From Seriola aureovittata (lineage: Eukaryota > Chordata > Actinopteri > Carangiformes > Carangidae), in contig NC_079374.1 in the NCBI RefSeq assembly GCF_021018895.1, positions 5,040,212-5,104,211 of the forward strand: a stretch of 64,000 nucleotides of DNA. Reading direction: 5' to 3'. Shown in pieces: positions 1 to 9,943 of the stretch. Position numbers and translations under genes: made by a program. Numbering within the stretch: the stretch's first letter is position 1; every line of letters begins with the position of its first letter. The notes below the pieces were generated by a model. It was given only the letters and a program-made list of their open reading frames with translations, did not search any database and was not told where the DNA came from.

Positions 1-384
1 TCCATCAGCTTTTATTGCAGTCTCCCTTTGCTGACACAACAACTTCTCCACCTCAGACCAGAGGAAGAACTCTTTGCTATATTTAGGCATTTATTTTTCA
101 AATTCCTATCATTTCCATTCAGTTTTTTTTTTTTTTTAATGCGCAAATTCAAAATGTGCATAAACAAAAGGATGTCAGGGAGAGAATGGGGGTAAAGAGG
201 AAGGGAGGAGGAGGCGGAGGAGGAGGAGGGAGAGAAGAAAAGAGAGACAGACAGAGAGCTGGGTGAGTAGAGAATGGGAGGGTTGGATGTACGCCAGGTC
301 ACAGGGCTTTATTATCCCTGAGCCAATCGGTCTGCAAACACTGGCTCAGCAGGATGTAGAGACACAAACACACACAGCACAACA

Positions 385-388
<4 letters not shown>

Positions 389-421
<33 letters not shown>
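389..421. repeat. (TG)n microsatellite
   Basis: About 16 uninterrupted TG units, immediately preceded by CA-rich sequence, so the locus has mirrored CA and TG arms. Confidence 0.95.
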
Positions 422-422
<1 letters not shown>

Positions 423-807
423 AACACCGCTCAGCCTGTGATCACCAAGAGGAGCTCTGTTAATATGAAAGAATAAAATCGAACACTCTCGGCTGTTCTA
501 TTCCAAAGTAACTTCCCAAATGTGAGTGTGTTTGGCCAGAAAATCCAGTCTCCTGCAGAAAATAGAGGAGTCAAGAAAAATTCATCAATCCATGATGTGG
601 AGAGAGTGTACAGCCTCGTGGAGCCTGCACAACTAATTCAAAAAATACTTCACCATCCTGTAACCCTTAAAAGCAACATGACACGTCTTGTTTCAGTCCA
701 GGACTCAAAGATATTCAGCTTACAATGACATACAACAGAGGAGCAGCAAATATTCACATTTTACAAGCAGGAACCGGAGACTGGGTGATGGAAGTTTTTG
801 CTTGAAA

Positions 808-902
808 AATTAACTATTCATTGACTAAACAGTTGCAGATTAAATTTCAGCAGATCGACTAATCGATTAGTAATTACTCCGACAACTTGTTGCAGCTCTT
901 AA
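808..902. repeat. Fragment of a teleost interspersed repeat (hAT-like motif)
   Basis: It contains the self-complementary core ATCGACTAATCGATTAG followed by TTGTTGCAGCTCT, a combination I know from dispersed teleost repeats. The superfamily assignment is from memory and uncertain. Confidence 0.4.
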
Positions 903-1989
903 ATTCCTCACAGTCCAACTCTGTATGAAACTCTATATTCCAGCGTTGCTACTGAAATGAACAGCTTCTGCTCCACGATGCTGGTTTGACTGAGCTTGTG
1001 TTAGCCTTCGTTAGCTTAACGCTGTGCGCTGATGACTGTCACGATTTCCATCTCAGAGCTTTAACCACCACAAATCTGGCAATGAGCAAAAAGATGATCT
1101 GATTTGACTTCCACATGCAGGTGACTGATATTTGGATGTGCTACTCTGCTAATGAAGAAGATACAGCATGTAAATCAGACAGCTCTGGGGTTGTTGGCAG
1201 ATTGAACCTGTTTCCAGTCTTTTCCTAAGCGAGGCCACAGACGCACAGAGGTGAAACTCAGTGTTCTCATCTGACGGTGGATAAAAAAAACCATCAAGTC
1301 CATTTCCTTAAATGTAAGCAATGTATGCAGCACATGATGTGCAACGTGCTGATTCCTACACAATAGTTGATGCTCACAGTGCACTCGAAGCTTGAAGGGA
1401 TGAATGGGTAAATCTCCTTGTAAACTGTAGTAATCGGGCTCCGTGGTGAATAGTGCTGGAGAGTTGCCCTCCATAGAAAACCACTCATCTTGAAAGATCA
1501 GGGCTATGGCTTTCACAGTATAAGCTCTCTCCATCACGAGTGCAGTTCATTTGTTCTGCTTTCCTGCCGTGGCGGTCTGACTGCTCACTTTCTTATCTAA
1601 TCTCTGCCACCATAGACTGAATGCCTTATTCACTTACTGAATTATGGCTTCTCGGGTGTGCGTGTGTGTGTGTGTCCTTAACTCAAGCGATTTCAAATTA
1701 TGATGAAAAGACAATAACTGTGTGTGTTTGGGAGCACGATAAAAAAGAAAATGACTGAATGCAGTGATTAGAGAAGCTCATATGGAGGGGAATATTGGCT
1801 CCAGCTCCCACACTACAAGAAGTGAAGAAGCGTGTTTGCAACTAAAAGGTTTTTGTTTTCACATATCTCACTTCTTTTCCGTCTCTCTCTCTGATCTGTG
1901 GTTGACATTTTATCTGCACGTACGAGCGACGAATACAAGCATCTCCTAAACCAGCCTCATAATTACGTGCTCAGAAATCACAATTTAGT

Positions 1990-2185
1990 CGTCCATCCAT
2001 CCATTGTCTATCAAGCTTGTCTTGTTCAGGGTCACAGTGGGCGGTAGTCAGTCTCTGCATGCAGTGGGCAAGTGGTGGCTCACCCTGGACGGGTCGTCAG
2101 TCAATCACAGGGCTGACGTACGAAGACAGATTAGAGTTCTGCTCATCGACCCCAGCCTGGGGGGGAGCTTCAGTTCACAGAGAAA
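1990..2185 (+). repeat. Interspersed repeat, 'CAGGGTCAC...ATCACAGGGCTGAC' family, copy 1
   Basis: It begins with CCATCCATCCATTGTCTAT and contains CACCCTGGACGGGTCG and AATCACAGGGCTGACGTAC. The same ordered motifs recur at 53262-53450, so this is a dispersed family. It is very common in teleost genomes, but I cannot name its class safely. Short open frames across it are coincidental. Confidence 0.6.
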
Positions 2186-2942
2186 TTACAAGCAGCTGAG
2201 TGGTAAAAAAAAAACCCAGTCAGCTTCCTAGGTGTAATTCCATCTGATATGAGGAATTTCTGACAGCTATAATATCTCCCACTTTTCAAAAAGATCAACA
2301 AAATGTCAACAAAATAGGGATGAAATGGAAGCAAAACCATCATTGCTGGCAGCTACATCTAAATAAAATCTAATATTAAGATGAATAGAGTTGATTCAGC
2401 TCAGGAGCAATACATCCGTTTTCAGGTTTTCTGCTTTAGGCTCCGTTAAAATGGTTTGACTATAGAGTAACCATCTTGGACTAATCCACAAGTGCTGCTC
2501 AGTCATTATAAAAGGGAGATTTTCCTGGTCTGGAGACAATGCAGTAATTAGTCAATATCAGACATGTGGAAATTCTGACCTTTTGGTGATACAAGATGAA
2601 AAGTCATCGCTCATTAGGATTCAAAGTTTAGGGAACATGGAGGTCTGCATCAAAGTCCATAGTCATCCGGACAATAGTTCCAGTCTGGGCCAAAGTGCTG
2701 CACCGACATCAGTCATCAATGATGTGACATTTCGGATTTAAAAAGCCAGAACTAACATCCTGCGGTTCTATAGATGCTTCTAATAAACGGGTTGATTTAT
2801 TATTATATTGAAACAGGAAAAGTTCCAGTTGCTGCTGCATTCAGGATATATGATACATTCACTTTTAAGCTGCCTTTTACAAAAAGGTATATTTTATGAT
2901 TACTTATTACATAACCAGCAACTACATTCCTCCTTCTCTTCA

Positions 2943-2972
2943 TCTCTCTCTCTCTCTTTCTCTCTCTCTCTC
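2943..2972. repeat. (TC)n tract
   Basis: An interrupted TC microsatellite inside a wider pyrimidine-rich stretch (about 2930-3075). Confidence 0.9.
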
Positions 2973-3125
2973 AGTCTCCCTCATTGTCGCTCTCTCACTT
3001 TTCTGATGTGTATTTCCTCCTTTTCTCTCCATTCCTTTGTTTTCCTCCCTCGTCTTCCTCTTTTTTTTCATCTGCTGCGACGATGAGGAAGCAGCTGTGC
3101 TCCACAGACAATTACATAACGGGGA

Positions 3126-3144
3126 GTGTGTGGGTGTGTGTGTT

Positions 3145-3189
<45 letters not shown>

Positions 3190-3202
3190 CTGTCTGTCTG
3201 TG
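3126..3202. repeat. (TG)n microsatellite, imperfect
   Basis: TG units interrupted by TTTATG and TTTG, ending in TCTG units. Overlapping open frames on both strands are poly-Cys/Val or poly-Thr/His artefacts of the repeat. Confidence 0.95.
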
Positions 3203-3485
3203 GTGATAAAGGACGGATGGCGGAAGAAACAAAAGGAAGATTGCGTAAAAAAGGTTTGGCCTCCCTCTCCTAACTTTCACGTGCGTTTATTCGTCTCAGC
3301 TCATTCATTGTGTCCACTGGTGTTTTCTTTCGCTCTCATCCTTTCCTTCACTCGTCCCCCTCACCTCCGCCCCCCATCCCCTCCATCCTACATACAGAGT
3401 TACTGGGCTGTGAAATGTGAAAAACTGCCGCATGCATAGCAATTCATTATCTTGTCAAACTTCCCTGGGCCAGCATCATGCCATG

Positions 3486-3486
<1 letters not shown>

Positions 3487-3523
<37 letters not shown>

Positions 3524-3573
3524 GAGAAACAGAGGGAGAAAGAGAGAGATATAAAGAGAGAGAGAGAGAAACA

Positions 3574-3611
<38 letters not shown>

Positions 3612-3640
3612 GAGAAACAGAGGGAGAAAGAGAGAGATAT

Positions 3641-3675
<35 letters not shown>
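3487..3675. repeat. (GA)n satellite with an internal tandem duplication
   Basis: About 190 bases of GA-rich repeat. A block with GAAACAGAGAAACAGAGGG and GATATAAAG occurs twice, offset by about 86 bases (near 3517 and 3603), showing that a larger unit duplicated inside the dinucleotide tract. Confidence 0.95.
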
Positions 3676-3679
<4 letters not shown>

Positions 3680-4533
3680 CAGTTTATCCAATGGTTCATG
3701 CAGTGGGTTAACAGGTTACCAAAGAAAGTTCCTGCAGAGTGACCGTTACGTTGCTTCACATGTTGCGAGTGGAAGCGTCTGGTGCAGCGCCTGACAGAAT
3801 TGTTGTACCTGGATTTAAACTATGGAGGCAGGTACTTCCTCCCAGCCTGTGTGCTTGGATTGAGTTATTGTGTTATTGATGGTTACAGTAGAAATGGTTA
3901 ACAGACACTTAAAATGGTGCAGCTTGTTGGGTGGATACAAAACCTCAGAGTAAGGAGAAAGACAGTGCCATGTATGTTCACGCTGTGTTTGACTTGGACA
4001 TTCGATGGTGATTATCTGTGTAAAACAGCAGTGAATACTTGGACTTGTGAGCATTTCTTCTGCAGAAACACTGAGGATCGGACAGAAATAGATGCAGTGG
4101 TTGATTCTGCATTATTTTCAATCATAACCCGCAGCAGATACAACACTGTCAGGATGCATTCTTGAGAAAAACGGAGGGCTGCAGGGTGCAGGCTTGTCGG
4201 GCCTAGTGGAGAAACTGTATATCAGTAACACAGAGCTGGTTGGTCTCACATAGTGCTGTAACAACACCACAGCAAATAAATCAATCAGCCTGAAAAGAAC
4301 TACAGACACACGGAGCATGTAAATTAAGAGGCGAGATGAGAAAGAGACTGAGAGAGAGAGTCGGCCAGTTTAACCTCAGCTTCAGTTTTCACCTCAATCA
4401 TCCTTCTGTTTTCATAATCTCTGTTTTTCCCTCTCGCTCACCAGACTTTTGCTTCGGCTCTGCTTTGAAATAAATGGATTACATCTAATTTGGAAGTCTG
4501 GGTTTGCCATTTTATCCTAGGAAACCACTCTAT

Positions 4534-4536
<3 letters not shown>

Positions 4537-4601
<65 letters not shown>
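4537..4601. repeat. (CA)n microsatellite
   Basis: About 32 perfect CA units. Confidence 0.97.
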
Positions 4602-4602
<1 letters not shown>

Positions 4603-4701
4603 TCCCTAAAGCCTATCACATCATTCCAATCCTGCAAAGATGCAGCAATTATACGCACAACATGGGCTCATACTGTCAGAGGCAACAAGACTGATAGACA
4701 G

Positions 4702-4899
4702 GTGTGTGTGTGTGTGTGTGTGAGTGAGAAAGGGAGTAAGAGAGGGGTGGGGATGGGGGGGGGGAGGGGGTCCACACATGTTTAGCCATGATGCAAAGCA
4801 GCTGATAAAAGCAGCCTGTACAAGGAGTACAAGGAAACAAAGACCAGAAGTATGATGTAGGGACAGACAGGAAAGATAAATGACACACACAAATTTGGT

Positions 4900-4980
<81 letters not shown>

Positions 4981-5072
4981 CTCTGTCCGTCTGACAGCAA
5001 ACGGCCAATTACTGTCGAAAGTGGCGTGATGAGTCCTGCCAGACCATAGCTTTCCATTAGTGCATGCCAGCC

Positions 5073-5139
<67 letters not shown>
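4702..5139. repeat. Cluster of three (TG)n tracts with a G-run
   Basis: Perfect TG tracts occupy 4702-4723, 4904-4978 and 5076-5139. Between the first two lies a G-rich run at 4744-4770 (GGGG, GGGG, ten Gs, GGGGG separated by one or two bases) that fits a G-quadruplex pattern on the plus strand. With the CA tract at 4537 this makes four long dinucleotide tracts in 600 bases. Confidence 0.95.
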
Positions 5140-5140
<1 letters not shown>

Positions 5141-5514
5141 TGGAGTGAATGAGGGGATAGAGGGAGACAGAAGGAACAAGAGTGGAAAAAATGTGGGTGT
5201 GCCTGGTCTCAGTGTGTGTTTGTCTCTCCTCTCCCTGAGACTGTGTCCCCACTAGTGCAGATAAATTAGAGAAAACACCTCTCAGTTTTGGCCGTCCATC
5301 CACTATAACCCAGTGTTTTCCACTCTGAAAAACTGAGCTTATATCAATCAATGTTCTCTTAGGAGAATTTGAAAACTCAGAGCAGTTTGTATGAATAAAA
5401 TTAAAACTACATTCACAAACATGATGCAATACGTCCACAAAACAGGAACATTTAAAGAATCTTCAGACATTTTTCATATTAGTTTGAGTCAAAAGAGAAG
5501 TTTCATCTCATACA

Positions 5515-5590
5515 TTCAGCACAGAGACAGTTTAGTCGAGAACGTTGTTAGCCTAGCTTAGCACAAACAGTGGAAGCAGAGGGAAATATG
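5515..5590 (+). repeat. Repeat family F1 ('TTAGCTTAGCACAAA'), partial copy
   Basis: It contains GTTAGCCTAGCTTAGCACAA followed by a GGAAGCAGAGGGAAA block, the core of a widespread teleost element. Other copies here are at 6150-6355, 36671-36930, 47275-47345 and 49078-49460. Confidence 0.55.
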
Positions 5591-6011
5591 CACACCTGGG
5601 GTTTGTTACACCAAACTGTTGTTGGTCAAGAAAACGGTCTAATTAGCTAAACTGTTATTAAGATTTGAGCTATTAGGTGGTAAAAGATCTCCACATTAAG
5701 CAGACAGACACACACCGTGACAAATCATGCCTTTGTAAAATGGTCATGGCCAAGCTATTAGCTAGAAGTCACCCAACAGGTCTGAAACAATGCTGACATT
5801 CATCAATAGTTGTGTTTCCCTTCATGTGATAAATATAATAATTCAATCGCTTTTCTTTTGTCTCCACCATCTCCTGAAATAATGTCTGTTTCTAGCTTCT
5901 GGATGTTCCACTGTCATCACCAGCTAGTCGCTAGCTTTGTCTGTCTGCTGTTTGGTGCTGGGCAGGAAGTGAACGCTGGGTTTATCAAAGGTCACTTGAT
6001 GAAAAGAGCTG

Positions 6012-6012
<1 letters not shown>

Positions 6013-6052
<40 letters not shown>
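6013..6052. repeat. (CTG)n trinucleotide repeat, about 13 units
   Basis: Perfect CTG repeat within klf7 intron 1, lying between the two inverted F1 copies. It is not in a recognisable gene frame. Confidence 0.97.
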
Positions 6053-6149
6053 AGGAAACACTCAGATTGGACCCTACAGAAAGTGTCCTGTTAAACCAAA
6101 ACTACAAGTCAAAAGAGGCTAAAAAGCTCGGTGGCGCTTCACAGTTGTT

Positions 6150-6355
6150 GATAATACAACAACTTTAAAGTTGGTGGACGGCAAGTCTTACGGAGCTCGG
6201 CTAGCAGTTGCCCCTGCTTCAACTGTTTGTGCTGAGTTTGGCTAAACGTGTCTTGGACTGGTCTATGTGCTGGACATGCAGCGATGGAACTGATATCTAT
6301 CTTCTCATCTAATTCCTGGAAAGAACACAAACAAGCATATTTCAAAAAATGTCAG
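6150..6355 (-). repeat. Repeat family F1, inverted copy
   Basis: Read on the minus strand it starts ACATTTTTTGAAATATGCTT, continues through AATTAGATGAGAAGATAGAT and reaches CTCAGCACAAACAG. This is the same order as the plus-strand copy at 49078-49460. It faces the partial copy at 5515. Confidence 0.65.
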
Positions 6356-7064
6356 AGTGCTCCTTCAAAAACTCTTCAACTGCCTCCAATTAGCATTAAT
6401 TGCCACTAGTTGTTGCTGGTGTAAATACTAATGGGGAGCCAAATGAACAAAAACTGTATTTGACACTATCCGTAAGTCATTATAGCCACTCACACAAAAC
6501 AGGTGCCATCATTCAATTATGTCTTGTGTCACAACAGTAATGCTGCCTGATTTCAGATGACAACTGACAGTGTCCTCGCGTTCTAGTTAAACAGTATTTT
6601 TAATAGGCTGCAAAGTGAAAAACACTTTTCTGTGAATGGATAAACTGAGTGGAATCACTTTTTCCCCGGCTCTACATTCCTGTCTCTAGGCACCAATTTA
6701 AACAGCTTTTTTCCAGCCATTCTGTGGAAAATGAGACATGACATCAAAACCTGAAACTCTATGAAACCTTTCAATCAATTAACAATATGATTACAGACCA
6801 AAAAAAATGGGTTACAGGGGATGAAACTATGTGCTGTTTGGACTAAAAATAGGACGAGGCGGCGAGGATTTGTGTCAGTAAGACAGAGAGGAGAGTCGAG
6901 TGTGGGCTTCATTCAGGACAACAGGAACAAACACGCACATGGTCTAAACCCCTCTGCACACACACAATGGAGCGACCCAGCTCCATCTGAGCAGATCCCA
7001 TGCATGCAGGGGACTCAGTGGGATACTCCTAATAGCAAATAAAGGTGATAACAAAAGACAAAAT

Positions 7065-7081
7065 ACACACACACACACACA
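7065..7081. repeat. (CA)n, short
   Basis: About 8 AC units. Confidence 0.9.
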
Positions 7082-7527
7082 AGGCTGAAGATGGCTTCCA
7101 ATTAACAGCTTCCATTTGTCAAGTTCAAGGGGGCAAACTAATGGGAAAATATTTTTAATCACCTGATTTTCTGTTATTGAATTGTGTTTTCAATCTTCAT
7201 TCGATAGTGAAACACACACTCTGTTTGTAAAACCAGAAAAAAGGCAATTTCACTGTCCCCCTCCCCCACAGACCACAAAATCTCTGTACACAGAAAAATC
7301 ACTGTGATTGCAGTTTTATCTATTTTTATACCAATAAAATGAGCGTTTTTACATATGAGATAAAGGTTATAAGAACAGTCTGGGGCTCTGCAGAGGCTAC
7401 TGTATGTTCTATAGTGGGTGATGATGCATAATTCAGCAGGATTATCTGCAAACAAACAGTGGCAGATGCGGATATATTATTTAAGAATAAGTCACTAGCT
7501 ATTAGGCATGTGTCCATCTTCCAAAGG

Positions 7528-7529
<2 letters not shown>

Positions 7530-7601
<72 letters not shown>
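7530..7601. repeat. (TG)n microsatellite
   Basis: About 36 perfect TG units. Confidence 0.97.
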
Positions 7602-7602
<1 letters not shown>

Positions 7603-8470
7603 ATCCAAACATATCAGGCTGGCAGACTGGCCTATCGATCACATCAGTCACACGAAAAACAGCCTCCCGCTCCAGGATTCAAATGCTTATATTCTACACA
7701 CCATCCACTCTCACCTTCAGTCAGCTCTCACTCTGAGTCTGAACCGCCAGTGAAATAGGATGAGAGCATAAAGTGTACTTCATTGCCACGTAATAGGAGA
7801 GAGACCATTCAAAGCTTGATGGAAAGTTGCAGGAAATGCACAGTCTCTAAATCCTGCAGGCACATTAACATTAAGCTCAAATAAGGTTAAAACAGCTGAA
7901 TTTCTTCCCCATCAGACCAACGTGGAGCCCCTGAATGTTTCTCCATCTCTGACACTCATCTCCAGAAATTTTCAGATGGACCACCTGCGTTTTATAGCTC
8001 CATCCAACAGCACTGCCCATTACATATGAGGCAAATACGTATGGGATAAGTAAGAGGTAGAACCCCTGATTTTTCATGTTGCCTCATCAGTGAAGGGGAA
8101 ATCCATAACGAAGCAAAAGAGAAACAGTAATAATTTCAGCTTCACCACCTGCGTTTTAGAGTTTTTTTTTTTTTTTAAGAGGTTGTTGGATTTTCTCAGG
8201 TCCTTAAGGAGATGGTCCTTTTTAGGTTTTGGTTAAAATCTGAGAATTATCATGGGGGATTTCGCAGGACAACAGTGTCATGCTCCTGCTTTTACATTAA
8301 TGATTAAGGGGGTTGATTACGCCTTAAGTATGTTTAAGATACAGCGAAGGGAGGTTTGGTTTGTAGTAAGCGGCATGTCCGTAAATGTGAAGATGGTTGT
8401 TGTTTTACGAATCTTTTTTAAATGCTTTTTGTCCATTAGTGCCATTAGTGCGTAAAGCTCCCTGTCTCTA

Positions 8471-8526
8471 CACCCCCCGCCCCCCCCCCTCCGCTCACCA
8501 ACTCTGCATGTGTGTGTGTGTGTGTG

Positions 8527-8557
<31 letters not shown>

Positions 8558-8616
8558 ATGTGTTTTCTCCTGTCAGCGGACCTCGCCGTGCTCCATGTGA
8601 GCGAAAAAAAAAAAAA
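8471..8616. repeat. C-run, (TG)n and poly(A) immediately downstream of klf7 exon 1
   Basis: A C-rich run (about 8472-8490), an imperfect TG tract (8509-8562) and an A15-type run (about 8604-8618) lie within 310 bases of the exon 1 donor. Numerous short open frames here on both strands are repeat artefacts. Confidence 0.9.
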
Positions 8617-8783
8617 AAGACGCAACTACACGGGGCTGCTGCCGCCGCTCCGGAGCGCTCCACTGATGCAAAACACTAAAAACACACAGAGCAAACATCA
8701 ACCAGCGCACACATGACATTTCATCCCAGTTTCTAACCCCCTTCAGTTTCCCGGAAAAGAAGAGAAAACGCATCAGCGCTGAC

Positions 8784-8885
8784 CTGCTGCCAGTTCTCCT
8801 CCAGGGAAGGCATAGCGGAGAAATAACCAGTGTCATGAACGAGTTGGAGTTCCTGGAAAATACTGTAATTCGCCAACACATCCAT
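8784..8885 (-). CDS. klf7: Kruppel-like factor 7, first coding exon (partial gene)
   Basis: KLF7 is a nuclear zinc-finger transcription factor that binds GC/CACCC boxes and acts in neuronal differentiation, among other roles. This exon encodes 34 residues beginning [20 protein letters not shown] and ending in ENWQQ. This is the acidic N-terminal segment shared by KLF6 and KLF7. Val-His-Asp-Thr-Gly and Tyr-Ser-Ile-Phe-Gln-Glu match KLF7 better than KLF6, which from memory has Cys-Ser and Val-His-Glu. The start is the first ATG of a frame that matches the family, and the exon ends in phase 0 at CAG before gtcagc. The rest of the activation domain and the three C-terminal C2H2 fingers must lie left of the window. 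Which teleost paralogue (klf7a or klf7b) cannot be told. The long open frame covering this region on the minus strand is in a different frame and is a shadow. Confidence 0.93.
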
Positions 8886-9159
8886 GCTTGATGCAAAAAG
8901 GAAAACTCAGTAAAGAAGTCCGGAATCCAAACGATAAAAACGTACTTCTTCTTTCTTCTTCTCAGACTTGTCAAATTTAAAAAAAACAAATGCTGGAAAA
9001 CCCCAGCTGGTGCAGATGAGCGCACCTGAGCACTTTAATTTAAAAAAAAAGAAAAAGCAAAGAGGAAATAAAGAGTTGATTATTTTATCTTTGTCAGTGC
9101 TATTCCCTCTCCTCTCTGCTCGCGCTGTCACGCCTCTCTCCTCAGTCCGGGCTCGGGGG

Positions 9160-9224
9160 TGCCAGATCTATTTCCGCATTGCCAGATTGCCAACCGGTCT
9201 CCGTACGAGCTGCCAGGTTGCCAG
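9160..9224 (-). promoter_or_regulatory. Cluster of five TGGCA (NFI-type) half-sites
   Basis: TGCCAG occurs at 9160, 9180, 9211 and 9219 and TTGCCA at 9187. On the klf7 strand these are five TGGCA half-sites in 65 bases, partly as TTGGCAATCTGGCAATG. NFI proteins recognise such half-sites. The density is seen; binding is inferred. Confidence 0.35.
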
Positions 9225-9304
9225 GTTTGCTCCTCCAGCAGCAGACTGGACCCCGCTGCAATCCAGGCGACCGGCGCGAGAGGGGAGGGAGACAGGGGAG
9301 GAGC

Positions 9305-9317
9305 CACCTGTCAATCA
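9305..9317 (-). promoter_or_regulatory. PBX-MEIS composite site overlapping an E-box
   Basis: The minus strand reads TGATTGACAG, the exact PBX-MEIS/PREP composite consensus, overlapping CAGGTG (E-box). The same 10-mer occurs at 20994-21003 in a candidate distal element. Confidence 0.5.
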
Positions 9318-9330
9318 ATTTCATGCGTGG

Positions 9331-9434
9331 CCTAATAAGGTAAATAGGGTTGATGATGTCACTGGCGTCCAATTAAGGAGGCGCTGTGACTGAGGGAGTG
9401 GGCGGAGCTTTCAGGGATGCAGGCACACTATTGG
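9331..9434. promoter_or_regulatory. CArG, CRE-like, GC and CCAAT boxes
   Basis: CCTAATAAGG (9331-9340) is a perfect CC(A/T)6GG CArG box, the SRF site. TGATGTCA (9354-9361) is CRE/ATF-like, GGGCGG (9400-9405) is a GC box and ATTGG (9430-9434) is an inverted CCAAT box. The grouping within 105 bases supports a real promoter; which direction each serves is open. Confidence 0.5.
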
Positions 9435-9456
9435 CCGCAGGAGGCTGTCAGTCCGG

Positions 9457-9470
9457 CCCGTAGATGGCAG
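9457..9470. promoter_or_regulatory. CTCF-like motif
   Basis: CCCGTAGATGGCAG differs at one position from the core CTCF consensus CCASYAGRKGGCRS. It lies between the klf7 promoter elements and the divergent TATA box. Confidence 0.35.
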
Positions 9471-9481
9471 TGAGGGGTGAG

Positions 9482-9505
9482 TTATTTTTAGAGGCCTATA
9501 TAAAA
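9482..9505 (+). promoter_or_regulatory. MEF2 site and TATA box pointing away from klf7
   Basis: TTATTTTTAG (9482-9491) matches the MEF2 consensus YTAWWWWTAR exactly. TATATAAAA (9497-9505) is a canonical TATA box in the plus direction, predicting a start near 9525-9532. With the CArG box upstream this resembles an immediate-early or muscle-type promoter arrangement. No known gene starts at this place in the vertebrate klf7 loci I recall. Confidence 0.55.
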
Positions 9506-9526
9506 CCAGCAGCATTCCTCTTTCAA

Positions 9527-9943
9527 TCATTACAGGCTGCACAGGCAGAGAGGAGAGAAACCACGAGTGCGGCTGCTGCTGCTGCTGCTGCTGCTGTTGT
9601 GAGGAAACGGCGACAAAAGCCGTAAACAGTCGTATGAATCTGCAGAAAGAAGCAGCTGAGCCTCAGAGGCAGCTGCAGCAGTGCTGCTGGAGATAAGACG
9701 CTGTGTTGTTTTTCTGATGTGTGACAGCTTCACCACAGAGACTCAACCATGTGCTTTTCATGTGGTGATGTCTGCACGGAGAGCAGGGATGCAGTGGAGG
9801 GAAGAGCTCAGCTCGATCCGCCCACCTGTTCAGTTCAGGAGAGTTTACCCCCCCCCCCCCCTTTTATTTCTAGAGTACAAATGAATCCACAGTCATCAGC
9901 ATTTTTTGTTGCCACATTAGAAATGTATATCTTCCAGACTTGA
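9527..9943 (+). other. Putative first exon of a divergent plus-strand transcript
   Basis: This region begins about 25-30 bases after the TATA box. It carries a CTG repeat, then a 20-codon ATG frame (MNLQKEAAEPQRQLQQCCWR and stop, from about 9634) and a longer ATG frame at 9749-9943. Neither resembles a known protein. A C-run interrupts at about 9849-9862. I found no donor that clearly ends this exon. An antisense or divergent long non-coding RNA is the most likely identity if it is transcribed at all. Confidence 0.3.
9573..9596. repeat. (CTG)8 repeat just after the predicted divergent start
   Basis: Eight CTG units within the predicted first 70 bases of the divergent transcript. Confidence 0.95.

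Larger units (their letters stand above)
1..8783 (-). other. klf7: klf7 intron 1 (5' part, runs off the left edge)
   Basis: This stretch follows the splice donor of klf7 coding exon 1 on the minus strand, so it is intronic for that gene. I searched it for the next klf7 exon, which in the family begins with Cys-Leu-Glu-Leu-Glu and carries the acidic activation domain, and did not find it; that exon must lie left of the window. The intron holds many CA/TG, GA and CTG tracts, two copies of a teleost repeat in inverted orientation near 5.5-6.36 kb, and other repeat fragments. Stretches such as 905-1985, 2190-2940, 3680-4530 and 6360-8460 contain nothing else I can support beyond simple repeats and unassigned single-copy DNA. 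Confidence 0.8.
8886..9480 (-). promoter_or_regulatory. klf7: klf7 5' leader and proximal promoter region
   Basis: The stretch directly upstream of the klf7 start codon has clearly more CpG than the flanks and few simple repeats beyond short A/T runs near 8975-9055. Read toward klf7 it contains a CCAAT box (9430-9434), a GC box (9400-9405), a CRE/ATF-like TGACATCA (9354-9361), a CArG box (9331-9340), a PBX-MEIS site (9308-9317) and a cluster of TGGCA half-sites (9160-9224). I cannot place the klf7 transcription start. No consensus TATA box points toward klf7 close to the leader, so an initiator/GC-type start between about 9050 and 9330 is the simplest reading. Confidence 0.65.

Noticed and set aside
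4782..5438. 218-codon minus-strand open frame, the longest in the window
   Set aside because: It is mostly poly-Thr/His encoded by two CA/TG tracts; no promoter, splice or similarity support.
8573..9025. 150-codon minus-strand open frame over klf7 exon 1
   Set aside because: It is in a different frame from the klf7 coding sequence, which is the recognised protein.
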